Positions 58,964 through 64,000 of a stretch of DNA of 64,000 nucleotides are shown piece after piece. The stretch is from positions 2,101,001 to 2,165,000 of the forward strand of contig NC_135130.1 in NCBI RefSeq assembly GCF_050908995.1, in the 5' to 3' direction. Positions within the stretch are counted from its first letter, which is position 1, and each line of letters starts with the position of its first letter. The notes below the pieces were generated by a model. It searched no databases, was not told the DNA's origin, and saw only the letters and a program-made list of their open reading frames with translations. The translations under genes and the position numbers were made by a program. This stretch comes from Andrena cerasifolii. Lineage: Eukaryota > Arthropoda > Insecta > Hymenoptera > Andrenidae.

Positions 58964-59754
58964 GGGTTGACCCCTTCAGAGTGAATTTTCGCCGAAATAA
59001 AAAATGTGTCCTACCATCCAATATCCTGCACATTCGCACAAAGTTTCATTAAAATCAGAATTTTCGTGTTGAGAATGTTCCTTTGTTAGTCTACTCTGTT
59101 AATCAGAATTTTCCAATACGTTACGTAATTTAAGCGAACCACATTCAGTCGAGAATTTAATAAAGCTTTAACATTGAATATCCTCGTAACTGGTCCAATT
59201 ATCCCAAACTCGTCTCCCATAATTTCCTTCAATATTAATTCAAACTGAAGTATATAGAAAATGACCTTAACTTTACGATCTCTCCTCGTGAATTTAAACT
59301 CGTATTTTATTTTTTCTCCCCATTTTTTTTTTCTTATTTCAACGGCGCGGCAGTCGTCCACTTAAGCAGCGGTAAGACGTATCGGTAACAAGTTCGGCCA
59401 TGAAATATTTTCATATAATGCATTATGCATTCTGTTCCCGATTCAATATCGAAAAAAATATTCTGCGAAGGGGCACTTCGTCTTTGAAAGATTGTTCTCG
59501 TCGAATGCGCTTTACCTGCCAGCGGCGATATCACGCATAGTAAATTCAGCATTGATATTCTATATTCAAATTCGACCAGCATCGTGGAATATGATTTTAA
59601 CGTGCGATGCTGCTATTAAATATCGGCGCGGTAAGCAATAATAGGCAGTTTGTCTGATTCCAAATACACTGCTCTATTTGCCCTCGTGTATTAAGAATTA
59701 ATTTCGAAGCAACCATTAAACTGTGCAAGGTAATAACATACTACTCTAAATATG
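58964..59754. other. Unassigned stretch
   Basis: 59000-59640 lacks the repeats seen elsewhere and may be host sequence. No exon supported. Confidence 0.3.
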
Positions 59755-59756
59755 TA

Positions 59757-59790
59757 CAGTTACTCACAAACGTATCCGCCCACCCTATAT
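59757..59790 (+). mobile_element. Solo Tc1-type terminus
   Basis: After TA (59755-59756), CAGTTACTCACAAACGTATC shares its first 14 bases with the right terminus of the Tc1-like element at 7310-9732. It then continues 'cgcccaccc'. No partner end seen. Confidence 0.5.
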
Positions 59791-59811
59791 GTATATAACA
59801 CATTTTACATA

Positions 59812-60690
59812 TTAAGGGGTCATTCTACTTTGATTGGCCGAAAAACTAAGTTATTTTTAAAGATTTTTTTCTAGATGAATACAACATATAATGAAATAAA
59901 TCTTTTTGGAATTTATTAAGGGGTTGGCTACCTGTAAGGTCTGATAATGCAAGTATTTTCAGGATTTTTTTCTTGTAAAAAACTTGAAGACTTTTTTAAA
60001 TGAACGGTTATATATTCGAAAGTATATATTTTGAAGTTCTTGTAGTTTTTTGTTGCAATGAGATATCTAAATAAATAATCAAATTATAGGCGATCTTTCG
60101 GCAGCGTGTTTTTATTTCGGTGACCACTGTAGCTTTGACCTGGATCATCAGAAATAAAAAATTCGACCAAATTTAATTAGTATATTAGATTATCTAGTAC
60201 TTAGTCGTGGCTTTTTCGGTTCCGTTGCGTAGTTTTTATTTTACAGATGAAAAATGATGAAAAATGACAGCGATTCTGTGACGAAAATCGATACTTTTGC
60301 TATCAAAAGCCGCCAAGTTGTAGCGAATTAATTTTTCGAGATAATGAACGATTAAGGACTAGATAATCTAGTATACTAACCAAATCCCCGCGAATTCTTT
60401 ATTTTAGATGATCCAGGTTAAAATTAGAGTGGTCACCGCAAACTTCTGAAAAAAATCGCTGCCGGGAGATCGCTGATATATTTTTTAATTTATTTATATT
60501 TTACATCGCAAAAATTACTACAAGTAGTTAAACATGTACCCTTTCGAATGCATAAAGGTGTGATTAAAAAAACCTTCAAGTTTTCCCCCAAAAAATTCCC
60601 GAATATACGCATTACCCCTTAAATCCTTTTGGGTGTTTTGTTAAACTTTTTTTCGAACCGGCGCCATTTTGTTACTTTTGTTAAACCCCC
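59812..60690. mobile_element. Partial TTAA palindrome hosting another TTAA element
   Basis: TTAA (59812-59815) then GGGGTCATTCTACTTTGATT and 'cgaaaaactaagttattttt', as in 47856-48591. It is interrupted at its internal 'ttattaa' by the element 59916-60622. After it, 'cggcgccattttgtt' (60659) again matches the centre of 47856-48591. The right arm is mostly missing. Confidence 0.65.
59916..60622. mobile_element. TTAA palindrome nested at a TTAA of another element
   Basis: TTAA at 59916-59919 and 60619-60622. Arms mirror each other through 'cttgaagacttttttaaa', 'gtgaccactgtagc' and 'tagattatctagtact', meeting near 60270. Layout resembles the 'caggcggccgaaaagagg' family but the sequence has diverged. 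Confidence 0.82.
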
Positions 60691-61404
60691 TAATTGTACT
60701 TCAAAGTAAGAATTCCCAATTCTATATTGATATTAATATCCACAAACCTTGATTAGTATACTTGTGATTTGGGTTGATTGAAATGAATTATTCACACTTT
60801 ATTCAAAAAAATATTATTATCCGTGGAAGTAGCCAAAGGTCGTGCAATAAAAATATTCGTCCAAATTCAATATTTAATTTATACAAACGTAATTGCAATA
60901 AGTTAATTATTTTCCAATATTCCTTGGATTTTATTATAAGCTCTAATCTATTATGCATTGAGTCAACTAGTCTTCTGTGAAATTCGGGATTATCTTGTTT
61001 CATTCATTAATATAAATTATAATGAATAATTCTGAATTTAGCCTTAGTTCTTTAAGTAAAATATGTTATACGTATGGGGTGGACCGATACTCTTGTGTGT
61101 CAGAATATTATATTGGAAATCTTTTTTTTTTGTGCAAGGGAAACAATTTTCAAACTTGGAATTATTTTTGTCGTGATTTAAATTCAATCTCATTTTACAT
61201 TTAAGATACCTACGAACTTTATGCGGTGTTACAAGTGGCTCTTCTAAGAAAATATTAAACACATCCCTTAATTTTTTTCTGTTTACAGTTTGTGGAAAAT
61301 AGAGGCTTTTATCTTCAAAAATGAGTTCTTGTTTCTCTTAGAGCATTTTTACACAAAACACTTCAGTGACTGGCGTTTAAAATATATTCACTTGCTAGTG
61401 AAAA
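60691..61404. other. Unassigned stretch
   Basis: Very AT-rich; no gene or repeat recognised. Confidence 0.3.
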
Positions 61405-61611
61405 TCTTAATATATAAAACAGAAAGTGTTTGCGTGGTTGTTAGTCGCCTAAAAACTCTCGAACGGTAAAATCTGGGGTCACGAAATGTGCCCCAGCTCA
61501 TCATGCCTAGCTAATCCAGACGAATGTGACTATTTTCACAAAAAAATTAAAAAAAAATTTTTTTATAAAATCAGAATCTAAATTTCGGGCGAAGTCGAGT
61601 AGTAAAGCTAG
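61405..61611 (+). mobile_element. Short Helitron-like element, copy 2
   Basis: Begins A^TCTTAATATATAAAACAG and ends hairpin CGGGCGAAGTCGAG...AAAGCTAG^T, 207 bp. End-to-end homologue of 30721-30941. Confidence 0.8.
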
Positions 61612-63003
61612 TATATACATATAACATAAATACAAGTTGCCAAGCACCAAATTTAATCATGTGGAACAGATCTTACAATTAGTGATCAGGAAACAGCTAC
61701 TCCATTTAGGATAGAAATTATTGGCAACTTACAGTCGTTGAGCAGTTCTTCTCAGCATAGTGTTAGCCAAGAAGTTAACGCAGTAATTTTCCAGTTACTC
61801 TACTGAATAGTTTTCCAACCCCAATTTTGAAAGGTAATTTTATTCCCTAAACATGAATTTCCAACGCTAAGAAAATATGTGTGCAATATATTTAGGTACT
61901 CTACCCTTATGCCGAGTTTCATCAAAATCGGCGTGTAACAGTCGGGTGATGTTCTTTGTAAGATACCTCCCTGATAAGGGCTTTGTAGCATCCCTGTCCA
62001 AAACAACTGATTCATCATCAAACATCCCACTGCAAAGTACAAAGTCGCACAAAACCTGACTTACTCCTTTGGTTACCAAGAGCCTCCATCAAACAGCTAA
62101 TCTATTAAGACCTAGGGAAGCATTCACACAGAGTATTCATTCATAATGTGACGTCTCAAATCCGGGTTTCCATCGGGACTGTAAACAGCATTGCAGACTT
62201 CTAATTTTAAAAGGATTTAATCCGAGTAGTGTCATTTTCTACTAAACTTTTAAAATAGGTTCACTGAACCTACTGATCTCATCTTTGGAATTTCAAAGTT
62301 AACACTTCAGTTGCAAATCCCTTTATTCATTATTCCCTTATTCGTAGCCAACGAAACAAAATACTTGAAGTGGATTAAAATCACTATATGGGTCCCATAC
62401 GGCTGGCATTCATGACAAAAACAACGAGGACGAAACAGAATCATTTCCATTTGTTTCTTCCGCTCCGTTCCTCAGAACGCACCCGGAGAATAACCCTCTG
62501 CAATCTAATTAACGTCGTGTTCCCCGCTCTTCATACTTTCTCAAAAGTAAACAGAGGAAATGGCCACGCGAGCTTCCGTTTCATCCTTCAAAACTCGCGG
62601 CGTAATGCAACAATGCGATTAATGTCCGACTCACCTCTATTCCTCGCTAAAACTGAATATAGAAATAAACGCTGCACGCAACTGTCGGCCATCGACGACT
62701 GTTCTGCGCATACAGTTTCCTCGAGCAGGTAACAGAGCAGGTGCCCTTTGTTTGCGCAGCGCACAATACGGCTTCCGAAAACAAATGTTTGCGTTTTTTA
62801 CTTTCCATTAATCCTCTGTTGGCTGCCCTGTTCGCCAGATAATGAGACACAAAGCAGCGCGCAGTTTTTACGCTCTTTGACATGTTGATATCTGTGACGG
62901 TAGTAGTGAGAATCGCATCGAAAGGCAATGTTGCATCGGCAGGTAGCTCGACTTGCATCAGAGCAGAGGGATACAGAGCATGGACCATTTAATTGGGAGC
63001 AAC
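61612..63003. other. Unassigned, possibly host sequence
   Basis: 62380-62990 is less AT-rich and repeat-free. Frames of 113-114 codons on both strands (62388-62732, 62647-62988) overlap and have no domain. No exon supported. Confidence 0.3.
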
Positions 63004-63005
63004 TA

Positions 63006-63225
63006 GGGTAGATGTCCCATGTACTGTCAGTGTCCCTATTATTGCCACTTTATTTATTTCACTTTAAAAAACGTAATGTATGAAGAATAGACATATAAAG
63101 AATGTACTATGATAATAAGAAGAACAGTCCCAATTTTATGATAAATTATTTTTTAAACTATTCATTATGCATTGCGTGTTTATTAAGTAAAATAAATGAA
63201 GTGGCAGTAATAGGGACATTTACCC
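63006..63225. mobile_element. Small TA-flanked element, GGGTAGATGTCCC ends
   Basis: Ends GGGTAGATGTCCC and, inverted, GGGTAAATGTCCC, with TA outside (63004-63005, 63226-63227). The word 'tgtccctattattgcca' near the left is mirrored by 'tggcagtaatagggaca' near the right. Same architecture as 16052-16419 and 32712-34469. Confidence 0.7.
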
Positions 63226-63685
63226 TAAACATCTCTGATGCTTATGGATGTGTCGAAACATTGCTTGGATTGAGGGGATCAAGTATATTGGAAGTGGGTT
63301 CGAATCTGACTGTATAGTTTCTAACAGTTCACGAGTACTTTGGAAAAAAACACTACTTTCAAGTAGACTCGAACCTTGAAGAGAAAGGTTTGAACTCTCC
63401 ATAAGAACTTTGAGAAACGTCAGCGGTACTCGCAAGTATAATCGAACCCTGACTATTTATAGATTCGAACCTTTTAACTAAAAACTATACCTAAAACATG
63501 AAGCTACAATATCCAATATTAGCTTGCGTTCAGTCTAGTACCAAATACAAAATACAACGAAATATATTTTAAGTGGTACGATATTGGCAATTCTCAGCTA
63601 TGTAGATTCTTGTCTTCCAGGGTTCGAATACTACTTTTACGAGATTCGATTCTTTCAAACGTCAAAGGACTTACAAGGAGAGTAT
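63226..63685. repeat. Stretch with recurring TCGAACC words
   Basis: 'ttcgaatc', 'ctcgaacctt', 'atcgaaccct', 'ttcgaacctt' and 'ttcgaata' occur near 63299, 63369, 63442, 63465 and 63621 without fixed spacing. No gene recognised. Confidence 0.4.
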
Positions 63686-63689
63686 TTTA

Positions 63690-64000
63690 GGTGCCCGCCT
63701 CCGATCATTTTGATTTTTGGATATGTTATAGAGGACCGAAAAGTAAGAAATAAGTGTTTTTTTATTTCCCCCCGTTTTTATATTTGGGGGGTGAAAACTG
63801 CGTTCAAAGTTAGGGGTGAAAAATCATTTTTGTGGAATATCTCGAGAACTATTAGAGATAGGGGAATAGTGTCAATGGACGAATTTTGTGTCTTTGAATG
63901 CGAAATATGACTCTCACCAGATTTCCAAAAATCCACAAAAATGATTTTTCACCCCTAACTTTGAACGCAGTTTTCACCCCCCAAATATGAAAACGGGGAA
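63690..64000. mobile_element. Palindrome cut by the window edge
   Basis: 'ccccgtttttatatttgggg' followed by 'ggtgaaaactgcgttcaaag' (63769-63808) is mirrored from 63944 to the end of the window. The two arms meet near 63875. The frame 63584-63910 reads through one arm. No TTAA seen on the left; the right end lies outside. Confidence 0.75.

Noticed and set aside
62388..62988. Overlapping 113-114 codon frames on opposite strands
   Set aside because: No domain on either strand, and each excludes the other; kept only as a possible host non-coding island.

Overview
This is eukaryotic nuclear DNA, AT-rich and without any operon structure. The element content (Tc1-like, pogo-like, hAT, TTAA-target and Helitron elements plus an I/Jockey-type non-LTR retrotransposon) fits an insect. 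I lean towards Hymenoptera, perhaps an ant, but that is an inference from repeat types and not from a marker gene. I found no convincing host gene or exon. The window looks like intergenic or intronic sequence built largely from nested, mostly non-autonomous mobile elements. The only long coding remnants are a frameshifted Tc1-like transposase (7676-8696), a pogo-like transposase fragment (11918-12083), a degraded transposase C-terminal zinc finger (about 14975-15131, minus strand) and the 3' part of a non-LTR retrotransposon ORF2 (46464-47492, minus strand).

Layout. 0-7 kb: a small TTAA element, a 2.1-kb foldback with arms of about 1 kb (728-2802), a TTAA palindrome (4564-5310) and a hAT MITE with an 8-bp target duplication (5719-6022). 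7.3-9.7 kb: a complete Tc1-like element (7310-9732, TA on both sides) whose right arm has been amplified into five 198-bp units. 10.5-17.1 kb: TA-flanked elements with GGGG-type ends, each carrying its own repeated short word, nested in one another (10574-13615 contains 11198-12560; 15618-17085 contains 16052-16419). 19-28.6 kb: TTAA palindromes, two of them sharing one TTAA, and three hAT MITEs, one split by a TTAA palindrome. 30.4-31.4 kb: a minus-strand Helitron-like element with a second Helitron inside it. 32.7-34.5 kb: another TA-flanked element containing a 688-bp foldback. 35.3-45 kb: TTAA and hAT elements and a 29-bp minisatellite. 45.3-47.5 kb: a three-arm hairpin beside the retrotransposon. 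47.8-64 kb: more TTAA palindromes, a purine-rich strand, a second retrotransposon tail carrying a TIR element with a readable empty site, a second Helitron copy, and a palindrome that runs off the window edge.

Two patterns go beyond ordinary annotation. First, the TTAA elements look unrelated at their ends but share short internal blocks and recombine ends, so they read as one modular group. Second, the TA-flanked GGGG-end elements each carry many copies of a family-specific word of about 12-20 bp, arranged like transposase binding sites.
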